Below are positions 62,232 through 64,000 of a DNA stretch of 64,000 bases, piece by piece. The position numbers and the translations under genes are program-made. Position 1 is the stretch's first letter. Each line of letters begins with the position of its first letter. This DNA comes from Rhodanobacter sp. 67-28. Lineage in GTDB: Bacteria > Pseudomonadota > Gammaproteobacteria > Xanthomonadales > Rhodanobacteraceae. The stretch lies in assembly GCA_001898415.1 (NCBI GenBank), contig MKTU01000054.1, positions 1 to 64,000 of the forward strand, in the 5' to 3' direction. Under the pieces are notes generated by a model. It worked only from the letters and a program-made list of their open reading frames with translations. It was not told the DNA's origin and ran no database searches.

Positions 62232-64000
<1,769 letters not shown>

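Overview
The window is a 64 kb piece of a GC-rich gammaproteobacterial chromosome. Gene content suggests Xanthomonadales, most likely Rhodanobacteraceae (Dyella, Rhodanobacter or Luteibacter type). The pointers are a carboxypeptidase-regulatory-like TonB receptor, a YbaN/DUF454 protein, CadC-like winged-helix/TPR regulators, GTAGGAGCG-type REP elements at gene ends and many secreted peptidases. This placement is inferred from content and style; no rRNA or tRNA is present to test it.

Left part (1-25300): mostly ordinary single genes and short operons. They include a cut-off membrane protein with an ATP-grasp ligase, an amino-acid permease, a secreted GH50/GH42-like glycosidase, an OmpH/Skp-like chaperone, an M14 carboxypeptidase, and TerC behind a yybP-ykoY (manganese) riboswitch. 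Further on are a type-B carboxylesterase, a Dcp-type M3 peptidase, a GAF-PAS-PAS-GGDEF diguanylate cyclase, two divergent L,D-transpeptidases, TrmO, a HAD phosphatase, a CadC-like regulator divergent from a PD40 propeller protein, a PIN protein and nicotinamidase. Next to TerC, on the minus strand, lies a strong candidate for a ~105-nt small RNA with a C-rich loop.

Middle part (25600-46530): this looks like a collagen/hydroxyproline foraging region. A large secreted M9 collagenase is preceded by a broken partial copy of itself and followed by IS481 and IS3 remnants that bracket a PAS-AraC regulator. Then comes a tightly packed minus-strand operon. It holds 4-hydroxyproline epimerase, three subunits of D-hydroxyproline dehydrogenase, pyrroline-4-hydroxy-2-carboxylate deaminase, 2-ketoglutarate semialdehyde dehydrogenase, an M24 Xaa-Pro-type peptidase, a DUF885 peptidase and an APC permease. 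A second PAS-AraC regulator is divergent from the operon across a palindromic intergenic site, and a TonB-dependent receptor follows it. Together these can turn collagen into peptides, peptides into hydroxyproline, and hydroxyproline into 2-oxoglutarate.

Right part (46500-54200): cardiolipin synthase, an FAD/NAD(P) protein, a cysteine dioxygenase, TonB, HlyIII, DUF456 and ferredoxin-NADP reductase, with REP repeats at several gene ends.

Right end (54191-64000, running off the window): the start of an extracellular contractile injection system (eCIS, phage-tail-like). It holds a sheath, a tube, a T4-type baseplate protein, a Pro/Ala-rich linker protein, a DUF4255 cap protein and a AAA+ ATPase. 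Upstream are a sensorless sigma-54 activator and a calpain-like (C2) cysteine protease with intact Cys/His/Asn and a basic, disordered N-terminus. I found a sigma-54 promoter in front of both the protease and the tail operon. Each is preceded, at nearly the same distance (about 70-71 bp), by a matching 20-bp palindrome. This points to one regulon in which the activator fires the injection machine and its probable protease cargo together. It is the most interesting system in the window.
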